Shown here piece by piece: positions 37,401 to 52,400 of a stretch of 64,000 nt of DNA. Origin of the DNA: Chrysopilus asiliformis (lineage: Eukaryota > Arthropoda > Insecta > Diptera > Rhagionidae); contig OZ035961.1 in the NCBI GenBank assembly GCA_964034945.1, positions 31,522,184 through 31,586,183 of the forward strand. The letters are read 5' to 3'. A program made the translations under genes and the position numbers. Under the pieces are notes generated by a model. That model was given only the letters and a program-made list of their open reading frames with translations. It ran no database searches and was not told where the DNA came from. Numbering within the stretch: the stretch's first letter is position 1; each line of letters opens with the position of its first letter.

Positions 37401-40400
37401 ATATTTATAATATGGAAATCAACAATTCTTTTTTTCTTCATATTTTAAAAACAAGAGCTGATCCGGCTAAACTACGGCCAGATTCGGATTCAGCGACTCC
37501 AAATTAATTAGAAAAGATTCTTATATCGTGTGCCCCAGAGTGAGTGTCGGCCTGTTTAATCAGTTTTGGTGAAACAGGATTCCCTTATCGGTCGACCGAA
37601 AATAAGTTGCATGAAGCCGCCGCTGGCTATCGAAAATAATAACCGGGGCCTCTCATAAAACTTGTGCAATTTTTCATTGGTTATCAAAAATGATAGCTAT
37701 GGCAGTCAATGTGTTAATCGCAAGGGAAGTATTAGATACATTTCCCTAATATATTCTCGTCATTCTGATTCTCTATAATTTATATCTTGGACTAATTTTC
37801 GTACCCGATCGTCGAACGGAGAATTTGTTTTAAGTAAAAAGGACGTCGTGCTTTAAATTCTCACCAATTCTGTGAGTTTTTTTTTCTCACTGTGAGTTAT
37901 TTTTATCACTGGGTAAAGTATAACACACTTGTTTTTGAAGAAATAGACACACACAACTTTTTTTTATAATCGCGAGTGTACTGTATATATTATTTTCTTT
38001 GGCGAATTTGTCTTTGATTTTTTATACAAAAAACTGGTGGGGTCATACATGACCCCCCGGTCTCAATGGGCTAATATTCTAAATTTTCCTTTTATGAAAA
38101 TAGAACAGTAAAAGGTCTGTATTGAAAATTTTAAGAAACACTCAGGTGTCTGGTACGACAGTTTTTGTTGTAAAATTGTTGACAAAAATTCAAAGAAGTT
38201 TTTTTTAATAAGAAATACATTATGTTTGTATTTTTTTTTGCTAATTCCATGTTATATATGGAAAAATAATTTGATTTCATGAACATGTCGTTCTTATTTA
38301 CGAGAAACACGAGAGTAATAATTTTTTTTTTCGAAAGTTATGGCAAAGATTCGGTAAATAAAGATAAGAATTCTAGTACAAATTTAGAGGTCCTAAAAAA
38401 TCCGACTTTGGAAATGGAACCTTTAGTATGCTTGGAAATGGAATCTTTAGTATTCCTGGAAATGGAATCTTTAGTATACAAATGTTTTTCTTTACATTTT
38501 GACTCATAACATTTAAAAAATCAATAAAATTATTTAAATTGCATGCATTCCTTGATTGACATTCATAATTGTACCGTATTTTAAAAGTTCTATGAAAAGT
38601 TCTGTTGTTTCTAATCTTTATTATCTAATCTTTAGAAATCAAAATCTAATCTTTAGAAATCAATTATCTAATCTTTGGAAATCAATCAGGGTATTCACAG
38701 TCGTCTTTTAAATTGCGAGTAAATTTACCGCTCGGTAATTCAGTCAAATTTAACAGATTTTTACCGAGACGGTAACTTGGTTCATGTAAAAATGAATTAC
38801 CGAATTCGGTAATTGTATACATGCCTCGAGTCGTGTTTTTCAGCCTCGGTATTCGGTATCAAGAATCAACCGCGGGTGGCGCTAGTAATGTTTTTAGTTG
38901 TCAAATTTTCTCGCTGGTTTTTTGTTAATCTCATCGGATTGATGCAAATTTTTTCAATTTTGATAGCCGTTGCGACAATAGAAATTCAAAAGAATACATC
39001 AAACATGGATTTAAAGGTATGTGACAATCAAATTCGCAGTTCATAATTTGGCCACGTATCAAATAAAAGCGCTGTTCTCAAATCTGTGCTGTGGGATGTT
39101 CACAGCAGAATATTTTCAGTCTTTTAATATTACCGAAAATACCGAATACCGAAAATTAAAAGAGGATTGTGAATACCCTGAATATCTTTTATCATACTAA
39201 ACACCCTGCTGCAATTCATTTTTGTGTCCGACGATTGGTTGGATGCGTTACAAATGGGATACTAAATCTAATATACTCCTATATGGTTCTCATATAGAGT
39301 ATAAAAAATATTTTTATTACAATAAGAAAAAACTGTCACCAACGAACAATTTGTCATTTGTGCGAATAAAAAATGTTTGACACGGCTTTTGGCACTTGAA
39401 CTCTTTTTTTATATATGAGATGATTTTAGTTTACCGCTTGGTTTTTCAAATTTCTCCAACACCAAGTCAAAAGGATTTGATTTGAAACTGATGATTTTCC
39501 ACACGGAAATTTAAAAAAGAAAATGTACAACATAACGTGGAAATTCCACATGATTGTTGTTTTGATTAGTGTGCTCATTTAGTGATGAGAATTTTTGCTT
39601 TATGATGTATTGTTTATTTTATTCGTATTTAGATTTTTCAGAAGTTTGTGGGAGACAATTTTTACATCAAAAAAGTTGTTCCAGAACTTTGAAGAATTTA
39701 TTGAGTTAATTATTGCCGCTTTTACGGTTTGTTTATGAAGCATAAAGCATAGTTATATGCGTTTAAAAATAAGTCGTGTGTTGATCTCTTTCTACATTTT
39801 TTTGTTTGATTCGGGAGGCATGCTGTATATCAATCGTCAAGACTTATTATTTGTGGCATTAGCTGATACTTATTTAATTTAACGAAAAAGTGGTTTATAC
39901 ATTAGAATCAGTTTTTCGTATGATTTAGTAATAATAAAATTTGTAATTTTGGCAATGTAAACAAATTCTTCGCTTGAGGAAAACAGCGATTAAGAAAATC
40001 GGCATATCTTTAGCGAAATTGAAGAATTCATATTGAATGTTTAGGGCAAATGAAAAGTGCGTGTAAGAAGAAATTTTATATCGGCATTTTTATTTCTCGA
40101 GAAAAATAGAGGTGTCTTACAAATTTATACATGCGCCAAAATAATATTGGTCTAAAATAAACTTTTTCATGTGGGATTGATATACTGACGGCTACACGAT
40201 ACAGTTGTTTTGATTTCATTTCATATAACATTTCCAATTTTCGGTTTTACTTTGATGCAAAAAGTGATTTGATGATAAACGACTGGTTTTTCAAGCACTC
40301 TAACAATTTATGAAAATTCTTTAAATTTTCGCAGAAGTTCTTTTTAATTCCAAAGATTTTTACAATGTAACATCTAACTATGAGCTATTTGCATAAAAAT

Positions 40401-43400
40401 GAGTAAATGCTTATACTCCACTTTTTTGGTGCAAATTCTCCAATTCTTGTGAACAAAAGCGAGCAAATCCTCTACAAAAAAGTGGAGCATATGTTCATTT
40501 TTATGCATACGGACCTATATATGTAAGCAAAAACAATAAAAAGAAATGTATCGCAGCGATATTTAAAAAAAAGTGTCACAGGGAAAATTACTGAACATAC
40601 TGAATTTCATGCAACTGAAATTTTAAGTAAAAGAAAATTTCATAAAATGCTATTAATGATCTAAGAAAAAAAGTCTGCAAAAATGTGCTGTTCTCGTGAA
40701 AATCACGAAAAAGTCAAACTTAAAATTGGAAATCAAAAATCCTTTGAACCAAAATACACCCTAAATATTTTTATTTTTGTCATATTTAACATTTAATGAC
40801 AAGATATTTTAACATCGACTGTAATTACGAATTTATTTATGTACCAGTGAAGCGTACTGAGCCGGCACATGATTTTTGAAATTATTGGAAAGCCACTTGT
40901 GCCAAATGTGTGACTACATAAATCATATGACTTAAAATGAATGACAAATCCAATAATGTTAAATGGTGAAATATGATTTCAAAAATAATTCCGGTAAGAT
41001 GACTTATTGTTTCTCCAATAATCCCCAATGTTACTTTTTTAACAATGCATAAATGTGTGCACAAGAATTCGCAGTCTGCACTGTCTTAAGAATTTGGCGA
41101 AATACTAAATGATTGACATTTATTAGTCTTAGACTAACTCGTGATGCGGTATTTAGCAATGTGTAATGAGAAAGTCGAAAATACTAATTTCGTAAAAATT
41201 CTGAATATTCACAGAAATTTTGTTGTTAGCTTTCTCTTTGAACAACAAGTGATTTGTTTAAATGACAAAAGTGAGAGTTTTTTTAAATATTTTGGCCTTC
41301 ATTCAACTAAATTTTTCGAACAACGGATTTTCAGTGGTTAGAAATCATGTGCAGTGTAATAAGATAATGAAATGTAAGATTTTTTAAAAGTTATCTCACA
41401 GTAGAAAATTTTGCTGCAAGAAAACTGTTTGTAAGAAAACTGACAGTATGATAAACACAAAAATAATATTTTGTCATTTTTTTTTTGTTTTCAAAGCTGA
41501 ATTTAATTAATTTTATACGTAGAAATCGGAATAACATTCAGTTTTTTCACAGGTTCATTTAAATCTTGAGTATTAAGATAAAGAGTTCATTTCAATCTAG
41601 AGAAAAAGAAAATTTTGACTGCGTGAGTTAAAAACAAATTGCCTGTGACAAAATAAAAAAAATACAGGTGAAAAATTAGGGGTTAAATCATCCTCCGATT
41701 TATAATAAGTTTATGAGACTGTTTAAAAAAAACTATTAACCCGTTCGGTACATGTTTTTTTCTATGGGGGTTAAAAATTCTCTCTATACAAATTAATGAT
41801 GTTTAAGCTATTGGTATTCATTTAAAACAAAAAAAAAATTAAAAATTTTTATTTTTTACAAATACATACGTCTATTGTAGTCCTATTTGGTTCTGTTCTG
41901 ATGCGATCCGACTGACGCGACTGACGCGAACGTTCACACCAATCAGTTGGCCAAAATACCGAATGGGTTAATTACCCTTAGAAAATTGCATCGATATTTT
42001 TCTAGCAAAATAAGGTGGGTATATGTTGAAGAAGATAGTGTCAAATAAGAATAGGTAGTTGCTCGGGCAACGCAAAATACATAAACTGATAATATCAAAA
42101 TTTCCTGCCCTTACGAATGTACGCGAATCACGCCGAACGCAAGAGTTCAAATGGTGCATTCCTTTTGATTCGTCTAATTTTGGTTACGCTCGATTTGATA
42201 TGTGAAACTGTTCTCGCCACTGTATCTCTTGGCCTATATGAGTTTGTTGTAGTACGCGTTGAGTTCGCATCTTGAATTTAGGAGTGGCCTATATGAGTTT
42301 ATTGTAGTGCGAGTTGAGTTCGCATCTTGAATTTAGGAGTAATTAAGTGCTGAACGTAGAAGTCTCGACAATGACTAAAGCACTCGACAAATGTTGGCAA
42401 GAATGTGACTAGCAGACACAGGTTGGCCAATATCTGCAGAAACCGTCTCTCTCGAGCTGCCGTTGTATGTAGGTGAGCTAGGGAACCTTCCGTCAGCTCT
42501 TGTAACATTGTTTCGTGTACATTCGGCCAACATTTAAAGACTTTTTATTTTGAAAATTATCAAAATTTACCGAATTTGAAATATTTTTTCGTGGTTTCCA
42601 CAAATATTTTGTGTGGTTTTCTATCATGAAATTTGCTGTTTAAAACATGAAGTTCGCTACGTTACAGTTGTACGTATCCACATCACTTTTGCTTAAAACC
42701 TCGGCAAATTATAATCTGAACTAAGCTAAAAATATTTTTCAGCCAAAAAGTTTTTTTTTCTTCGCATGTTTCTTGAAAAGAATCCTGCAAATTTTATTAA
42801 AATCGGTTCAGTTTTTTGTGAGGTGTAAGGCCAATTTTTTTTTGTTTTGCGTCTTAAACATTTGTTTGCTAAAATTTGTTGTATCGACTCTTTCAATAAG
42901 GACAACACAATTTTGTATTTAAATAAAACACAGAATAATTGAGATATCGGGCTGAAATTTGTTCCAGGTGTAGTGGACATGTTACATTTAAGTATGAAAT
43001 TCGATGTCGTTCATATGGCCACCGCGAGCACGTTTGCTGATTGATTCTTTGGAGCCAATTTTCCACCACTCTTCCACACATATCGGCCGGAACGTTGGCA
43101 ATTTCGCGTTCGATATTGTTCCTGAGCTCCTCTAACGTTGTTGGCTTGTTGGCATAAACCAACGACTTAACATAACCCCATAAAAAGAAATCCAACGGCG
43201 TTAAATCGCATCAGCGAGGTGGCCATTCGACCGGACCATTTCTCGAGATTACACGATTACCGAACTTCTCCTTCAATAGATCAATTGTTTGACCAGCTGT
43301 GTGACATTGCTCGTTCGTGAACTTCACCATGATAAAAATGTAAACCTTGACTGACGTTTTAGCATTGCCAGATCATAAAAAAAGTTTTAGGGTGCGTTTT

Positions 43401-46400
43401 TATTAAAATACAAAATTCTTATGTCCTTGTTGAAAGACCCTATATATTAAACGTCTCTAAGTTTTAGAAGATAAATTAAAAAAAGTTGACAACGAATGAA
43501 ATTTTTGGATTCAAAAAAAGTGGACGACGAATGAAAATCTTGCCCCTCTCATAAGGTAAAACTTGGTTCTTCATGCAAAATTTAAAAATTCACCTATTAG
43601 AATTTTTACCTGTGAGTTGCACATCTATGAAAAAAATCTGGTTCAATACCGCATTTATTAGTCTTACCTGTTGCCTTTAATAATGTGTGAAACTTATATC
43701 TAATTAGCTTAGTTCTACCATTAATTTAAAAGCCTTTTTTATAAAACGTAATGCCTTCTAATAATGCCTTCTAGTACAAAATAAATGTTTGTAAATTACT
43801 GAAAATATTAAGAGAAATTTTGAGTACGAAGGCTTTACGTTCTACTGAATACATATATATGTATGTATTTTAAATAAAAAATTCAACTGTTATAAATTAA
43901 AACACAAAATACAGCTAGTGAAAGTAATTTAAGATTTGATAGAAATTAAGAAAAATGTATTTCTTTCTTATTTTTGGAAGTGTTCTATGATTTAACACTC
44001 CCACTTGCTAAAAAAGAAACGTTGTGTTAAATATATTCATTTCACATTTGAGAAAAAAAATTAAAAGAGATTAAATAAACGAATTAAAAAAAATCTACAA
44101 GAAAATTTCGACGTTAAGCTCGATATAAATAACACTGGATGAGGGAATATATTGAATTTAAGTTCATGTGTTGAATGGAACATCAAGTAGCAAATTAAAT
44201 TATTTGAATTTATTGGAAAACGTATTTTTTTTAAATAATTTTGAATGACTTATCATTAAAGACCGGTCAAAAATAAATTAATAAATTAAGATAGAAATTA
44301 GTTGATTTGAAAGTGTCGTGTTGTATATATATATATAGGTTGATTTTGTGTAGTTTTTTTGTTTTTGTATTTTTGTGAAATTTTGTGTTGTTAATTTGTG
44401 ATCCAAATCCAGTGTTATTTACATGTGTGTGTAGTGAATTTATCAAGATCTACGTTTAAACAATGTTAATAATTTAAACAGGCAATAAAATGTTTTCATG
44501 TTAAAATAATATTTTAAAATTGTTCTTTGCAATTAAAATATGTTATCCATTTTGTTTTAATAATTGAAACGATTGCGATTATTTATCTGCTATGATTGTG
44601 GTGAAAGTTACTTTGAATAAAATTCCACTATTATAATTATCTTGAAGTTAAATTTTTTAGAAAGAAATTCTGTAATTTTATAGAGTAAAATTCACAGTAA
44701 AAAGATTTTTTTTTCTTTTACACAAAAAATTTTTTTTTTTCAAAAAATCACAAAAAATATTTTTTCTACCTTTCTTGAATAAACTTTATAATTACTTTTT
44801 AAAGATGCTAAATGAATTTCTGTGTCCGTTCATTATCGAAATTTAAACATATTTGTGAGTTAACATTATTGCCTGTTTATTTGTTGTGAAAAAGGAAATA
44901 TCGGAAAAAAAATTATTGATAAATACAAATAATTTAACAAAAAACAAATCCAAAACATGCTAAATGAAATATATAGAAAAATTTTGTGTGTGTTTTTTAT
45001 TCTCCCATCCACCAAAATATTTTATTATTCATATTTTCTTATGATTTAATTAATAAATAATTTAAATTACACATATAAATGTTTTAAATTCAATACAAAT
45101 ACATTGTGTATAACTTTAAATTTTGATCATTGATAATTTTACTAAATAAAAGTTATACAAATAAAATACATATATATGTATCTATGGAAAGGCTATTTTT
45201 AGATATAGATACCAATTTCATTTAAAAATATTTGGTTAAAAAAAAATTAAACTACCTTAATTGAAAACGTTCCATTTGGTATATTCTGCCCACCGAATTT
45301 AACATCGATGTCATATTCGCCAGGATCATTGAGTATGTAGAAAATGTCAAAGAACCCATCCTTCTCAATAATATCGATATCGACATCTCTGAAAACAAGA
45401 GAAAAAATCCAGATTTAGGAAAGGAATTTCTTTTTTTATTTTTCAAAAACGTTATATAAATATTGAACAAAAAAACAATTTTTTTCGAAAAAACAGAGGC
45501 TGACCAACCCAGCGGTGAGATGACCATTTTTATACACGTATGGTGAAACCAAAAGGTATATTAAAAGGGTGTATTAAAGATTGTGTTTACACCAGGATTC
45601 ACTTTGAGGCGGCACGTCATTCGTGCGGGTGAGGGACGCAGTGGGGAGGGAAACCAAAAAGAGCGAACGAAGTTTAGATTCACTTAAAATTATCGGTCGC
45701 AAACCGGTTTGTGTCTCGTTATGCTTTTATTGGTCATTTCGTTGTTTGCTGTGGAGTCGTGCGCATCTGAAAATTCAAAGTTTTCTTCTTCAGATTGGCA
45801 CAAAAATAGAGCCGTTGCTGATGAAGCATATAATAAACTTGTTACTGCAATTATTATATGATCCATATATGATCCATATTTTCATTAAATTTAACAAATT
45901 TCACTGCAATCATTTCACAACTCGGTTAAATTTCGAGATTATTTTCATCCCAATGTCTTGAACGTCAAAAAGGCGAAAGATTTTAGCGAATGAAAAAGGC
46001 GAACCGTGTGCACACGGCAGAGAAATGAGGAAAGACGTGCCGCCTCAAAGTGAATCCTAGTGTAATCACAATCAAAAGGGTATATCAAAAGGGTATATTG
46101 AGCTAGAGACTTGAAATTTTACGCAGATTCGTTTTTCGTAAAATGCAAGGCTAAGTTCGTTAATGGGCAAAAATGGGGTACCCCCCATACGAACGAAAAT
46201 GTTTTTGCGAATATCTCAAAAACGGTGCATCTTATCAAAAAAGTGTAAGAACAAAAGTTATTTAGGATATGATTCTACATAAAACTCCCATACCCCAAAA
46301 TCCGATTGGAATAAATTTAAAAAAATCTTATTGGAAAGTTTCACTTCAAAGTGGAATTTTGGTACAACTGTTCGAATTTTGATGCGAATACTACCATACT

Positions 46401-49400
46401 TGTTTATGTTTTTTACATAATAAATACTCAAAGCTATAATGACGAATTTGTGTGTACCTGGAAATTTTGAGACACCCATTAGAGTGTTTTTTCCAATTTT
46501 TGTTTGTGATTATCTACATAAAATTTATAGGGTATTTTTTAGCTTTGAAACATAAAAAAATGTTGTATTTATACAACACAACAAAAATTGCGCCGCAGGT
46601 AAATTTTTAAAAAAATATTACAATCGCTTTCCAATGTGTTCAAGGTAGGGATGCTAAAAGTTATCGTAACATAACAAAAAAAACCAATTTTTTCCGGTTT
46701 TTCGTCGTTGTAACGGTATAGAAATTTAATTACATTACAATAACGAGAAATGTAACGAAAACCGAAAAAAATATTTCGTTTTGTCGTTACACGGTGTTAC
46801 TTAACTGCTAGAAATTTTCATTGTGCAAAATTTGTGGGTTTATATTTTAGTACTAAAATCTAAGTCTATAATGGCAAAACTAGCTTGCGTAGTTCAAAGT
46901 TTACCCATTTTCCAGCATGAAATTCAAAGCGTGGCGTTTTTGTTGCTGCTTGATCTAACTTCAACATGTAGTAAAACGCATATATTATTTCGTTAAAATC
47001 GTATATTCACTCGAATTACTTATTCTTGCTACATATTCGCTTGACGAACTCTGATTGATTCTCTTTTAGATCTGGAGATGCCAGATACCCTCGAATTGCT
47101 TTTAGTTTTTAGTCATTAGAGATAATGCCTACAAACTGATATCCCAAGTAGTAAAAAAATCTTTAAAAGTTCGGCATGAATTACAGACTTGTTTTAAACT
47201 TGGATCTTCGAACAATCATTGAAAATGTTATATTGATTATTTCCTATTCTGAAATGAATATTCGTTAACACTAAATTGCATGCATATCACTAACTTGAAT
47301 TTCTTTTTAATTATTGGTTGCTTATACCGTGCAACGAAATAACGTTGAAAAATTCCGGTCGAAATCGGTTATAGTTCTTTGATAAAAGCCGATCTTAAAA
47401 ATTTTCACACATGCACAGACAGAGTTGTTGTAGATTTATAGAACTGAGTCCCATTATGATTTATTTTTCTAAGTGCCGTTTGCACCAACAAAACTTAGCA
47501 ACTTATGTACAACTTAAAAAATTTAAGTCGAAGAATTTCTACGGTTTAAGTAGGCTAACCATAACTTAATTTTTTAAGAATAATACGCACAAACGGGCCT
47601 AAGTAGTACGTTTCTTAGGAATCGTTACTTAATTACGATACTAAGTTCTCGGAGGGAAAATTCGATAAAAATCGCAAATGTAAACGGTTCTCTAGGCCTC
47701 GTTTACACTTGCGCTGTTTTCTTGAATTTCTCCATGAATTTTATTCAGAATTGGTTCCGCGAATTTTATTCATCTATCGCACAATAAATTCATTTATCAA
47801 AAGTAGTTAGAATTTGAATTTATTCCGGCGGTTTTTATATGGAAAAATTCGAGTTCGGAGGTCTTTTAGGAAGAAAGTTCGGGATTTGGTGTTATGAAAC
47901 ATGAATTTAGTGCATGAAATTAAAATTCGCGGATAACAATGACAGATGTTAACGATTCCTTAGAAGTGAGTGAAGAATTGGGTCTTCTTCTCAATTTTTC
48001 AGGAATATTTTAAAAATCATCTCAATTTCGCATTCAACTTACTCGCCAGAATTAGAAGTTACTCTGCATGTTACGGCACCATTGCCAGCATCTCTGGCAT
48101 CCACACTGAAGTGGCTCTTATTTCCAGATGGTTGGACCTTTGGTGCGCTTTCAACGAATTTGCATTTCTTGGCCTACAAATAATTTGAAAAGTGGATAAA
48201 TTGAAAAAACATTGCAAAGGCAGAATTTACCTCTCCAGTCTGTTGAGCCTGCAAAGTGAATGGTGATCCCTCAACATCCACCCCGCCATATGTAATGCTC
48301 ACATTATATGGACCACATTCATCTGGCACGAATGTTACGGCGTACGTTCCGTCCTCGACTTTTTCCATTTTTGGAACAAGGGGTTTTCCTTTTGGATTCT
48401 TTATTGGAAAAAAAGTGGTAATGATAATAATAAATATTTTGTCAAGAAAAAAATTTCATGTCTTCTTTACCTTAATAACAACATTAATATCAGCCTGGCC
48501 TGCCTTCTTTGTATCGATTTGGAATTTAGCTGGCAATGAAGCTGGTAATTTCTTCTTATTCTCAACATCTTTGACTTTCACGTTCTTGGTTTCGAATTTC
48601 GGGAAGACTGTCATTACAAATGGACTGAAATAAATTCAAATAATGAAATAAATTACGGCAATTGATTAAATTTCGCCAACCTGCATGGGACCTCGGTATC
48701 GGCGAATTTCACGTTGGCAGTGAGAACGGATCCTGCAACGGGTGGAATGAAGTGTACTGCATAGAGTCCTTCTCCTTTGTCTTCCACACGCAAGTTTTCA
48801 ACAGGGACACCTTCTGAGTTCGCAAGTTTAACACCAATTCGTCCTGGGCCAGCTTCAGAGACATCAACATTGAAGAAAGTTGGGACGCCTTCCCTCACCT
48901 GGCCGTGTTCGATTCCTGGTCCAAGTACCTTGACTTTGTTGGGATCAGCAGTCTCATCGACCAATACCTTGAATGGTGATCCTGGAATATGCTTATCGGC
49001 AAATCTAATTGTTATGTCGTATTCGCCAGGTTCAGTTGGAAGATATTCAACGTCACAGCTTCCATCGCGATTATCGATGCAACTCATCTTCGCTTCGGAA
49101 GGTCCTTCGATTGCCAAGGATAAGCCGCCGGTGCCAGCGCCTTTCGTTTCCACCGTGAACTTGCACTGTTGATTGGTCATTCCGCGTTCTAATCCTGGAC
49201 CGTAAGCCTTACATCGTGAAGGATCACAGCCGCTCTTCACGTGCACAACAAAAGGTGATCCTGGGACAGGGACGTTGTCGTACAGGAGCTCAATCGTGTG
49301 GCGACCAGCTTCGAAGGGGGTGTACATAATTTTGAACACATCGTTTCCTTGCGCTGGAACAATTTTGCTAGGCAGGACATTCCCGCGAGGATCAAAGATG

Positions 49401-52400
49401 GAGCAAGAGAGTTTGCTGGAGTCAATGTCGCTACCAACTTTGCTCATGTCAACCGTAAAATCAGTTGCTGCGCTCATTATAACACCTATTTGGGATAAAA
49501 CAATTTCATTAGCCAAGAAGCATTCAGTGTCGGTCAATTACGCAACAAAAAACGCTTTTAAGGGATTTTGTTAACTGCGCATATTTGGGCATTATGTTTA
49601 AACTGGTTAAAATGTTTCTGGATAAGAGCAAAACACTCAAACTCGGGTTTTAAAAAAACAACAACAACAACAACGAAAACTTATATGGTAATAGAGTTGG
49701 GAACGCACATGCTGTTAGCTGAACAGATCTCTGTTGTTTTATATGCCAAGCACACTTCCATCAAAGTGTAAATACCATGAGGTTGAATTCCAATTCCAGA
49801 TACGCGAATTTTACTCAGATTCGGTTGAGGTACGATCAACGCTTGGAAAGGTGATCCGCTTATGTGATGATCATTGAATGTTATATTGACCGTGTAGTCG
49901 CCAACTTCGGTTGGCAGATAGGCAACATTACACGTTCCGTCGCCATTGTCGCGACAATTGATCGCCGCCTCGCATGGACCCTCGACAGTCACCCCCAAGC
50001 CACCCTGGCCGGCTCCTCTGGTATCGATCATGAATTCTGCCGGTTGACCCACGAAACCACGTTCGAGGCCAGGGCCATGTGCTCGCACCTTATTTGAATC
50101 GCTACTCGTTAGACATTGCAACCTGAATGGCTGAGGGGTGATTGGGGTGCCGCCAAAACATACGCTTAGCAGGTACTCGCCCAGCTGGGTCGGTGTGAAA
50201 TTCACGAGGAAACCCTCTGCAGTTGGTATGACATGGGCTTTGACCCGGCTACCCGATGGACTTGTTATAGTAACGGCGAGGTCGGCCTTTCTTAGGCCAT
50301 TCGTGATAACGCGAAATTGTTGTAGGCTATTTACAGGTGCAGCTGTTTATCATTTTGTTGTGTGCGAAAGTGTTTTGTTGATGAGAATTTTATTTTGAGT
50401 ATTTTTTTTGCAAAACATTTAGATATGAGATATTTTAGTTTGCTTTCGAGATACTTACTTGGCTCGAGGCCATCAACCTGAATCTTGGACACATCAACAG
50501 GTTGGCTGACGAATGTTTTTGGCGACAATGGGACTTTTAATCCACCGTAAGTCATGTTTGTTGTGTATGATCCAACGGCTGTCGGAACAACTTCCACTGT
50601 GTAAGTACTATCTTCGTTGTCTATGACGTTCACTGGGATTTCGGCTTTGGTCTCTTCGTGTATTACACTGACTTTGAGCTCACCCTCGCCAGCGTCTCTG
50701 AAAATTTTGGATAAGTCGTTAAAATTTGAATAATAATGGTAATTTTTTTTAAAAACTAACCTAGCGTCAACGTTGAAGTGTGTTGCGACATTTGGTTTTA
50801 CGCCTGGCTCGAGGAATGGTCCAAAGGCGTTTACTTTACTGGCATCTAGTGGAACACTGACATAAATCCTGTGGGGTGAGTTTGGAGTTGCTACACCACC
50901 ATAATTTACTGAAATATATAGAGTTTAATTAATTTCATTGTATTTAATAGTTCACCGAAAGCAGTGTGATAGCTGAATTAAAATGGTTTCGAGAGAAACA
51001 AATATTCCAGATGAAATTTCTGCGGTCAAAAAGGTAATATAAAACTCTAGAACCGATACGGTTAACCACATGGTTTTATCCAATTTCTCAGAAACGACTC
51101 AACCGATTTAAATAAAATTTTACTGTGGGTGAAAGGGGAAATTGAGAAAGAAATAATTTCATCATAAATTTAATGTAGAGAAGGAGAACAAAAAGAGCTT
51201 TCCATCAAAATAGTGAGAGAGTCTCGACTCGGTTCAAGCACACAGCTTTTCCCATTCCTAAAAATAACGAAAATTTAAAAAAAAAAAATTAGGAGGGAGA
51301 AAATTTTGGGGGCGCAATCCCTAGTCATTATGATGTTCTATAGAGAAGTTTTTCTCTCACTGAAATCCATTCCACAATGTTTTTTCCTTCGATCTTAAAC
51401 GTAAACGGGGCTGGAATAAACTAATAATGAAAACTGAATCAAAATTTCTTCAGTGTTTCCAGTGATAATAGAAAAGAGGGTAAGAGTGAAGGCTAGTTTT
51501 GGTTCACTGTACAGCCTATTTCTCATACAGTAAAACCTGTATAAGCCGGATTGGCACCAGGAAATTTGTCCGGCTTAGACAAGTTTCGGGTTTACACGGG
51601 TTGAACTAAACGCGTGTTTATAAAATTTTGCATATCGGTTGGCGATGGAAAAAGCGGATTTTAGATTAAGAATCAGCGAACTAAAATCTTAAGAATCAAC
51701 TATCACGCGCAGATAAAACAAATAGTAAATCCAACTATTTGATAATGGGGAAACGGGAGTACAACCAAAATATTTTCAATTACAAAAATTGTTTAAATAG
51801 TAAATTTAACTACAAAATAGTAAATTTTACTAGTAATTAATAAGACTTATTATAAAAATAGTCGATTTTGACAATGCTTGTAATTGAAATAACCTATTTT
51901 AGTTGTATTCTCGATTCCCAATTATAAAATTTACTGTTATTTCTCTGAGTGTAGAAACCATGAATCAGAGGTAGTGTCACACTATGTTAAAATAAATTCA
52001 AAATTATTTGAACTTGGCTAGAATCACTAAGGCCCGTTTGCTGAAACAAGTCATAGCGTCTTATGTTCAACTTAAATTATTTAAGACCCAGAATTTCTAT
52101 GGTTTAAGTACGCTAAGCACAACTTAAATTGTTATGACTTGTTTCAGCAAATGGGCCTAAATAAGAGCAATGATACTCACCGTCAACGCAATGTGGAATA
52201 CCCGTTAGTGGTTTATATGAACATGTTTTAGTACCATCGGGATTATCTTTGATGGTAACTGGCAGAGGCGTAGAATAAATATCATTGATCATAACTTCCA
52301 ATGGAGCAGATCCAGCTTTCGAAGTATCGATAGTGAAAGATGTCTTCTGGCCAATAGTGACGCCATTCTTCTCAAGCCCTGGGCCAAAGGTCTTGACTAA

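Larger units (their letters stand above)
30374..45255. other. 15-kb filamin intron, no gene seen
   Basis: Besides the repeats listed separately it holds AT-rich sequence and chance frames only (for example near 34136-34459, 36647-36940 and 38279-38509). The stretch 43340-45250 is very AT-rich with TA and T runs and shows nothing I can name. Confidence 0.6.

Noticed and set aside
45623..45961. A 112-codon frame as a gene
   Set aside because: It lies wholly inside an inverted-repeat transposon and has no known domain.
48777..49574. Plus-strand frames opposite filamin exon 49485-48681
   Set aside because: Shadow frames of the coding minus strand; codon periodicity belongs to filamin.
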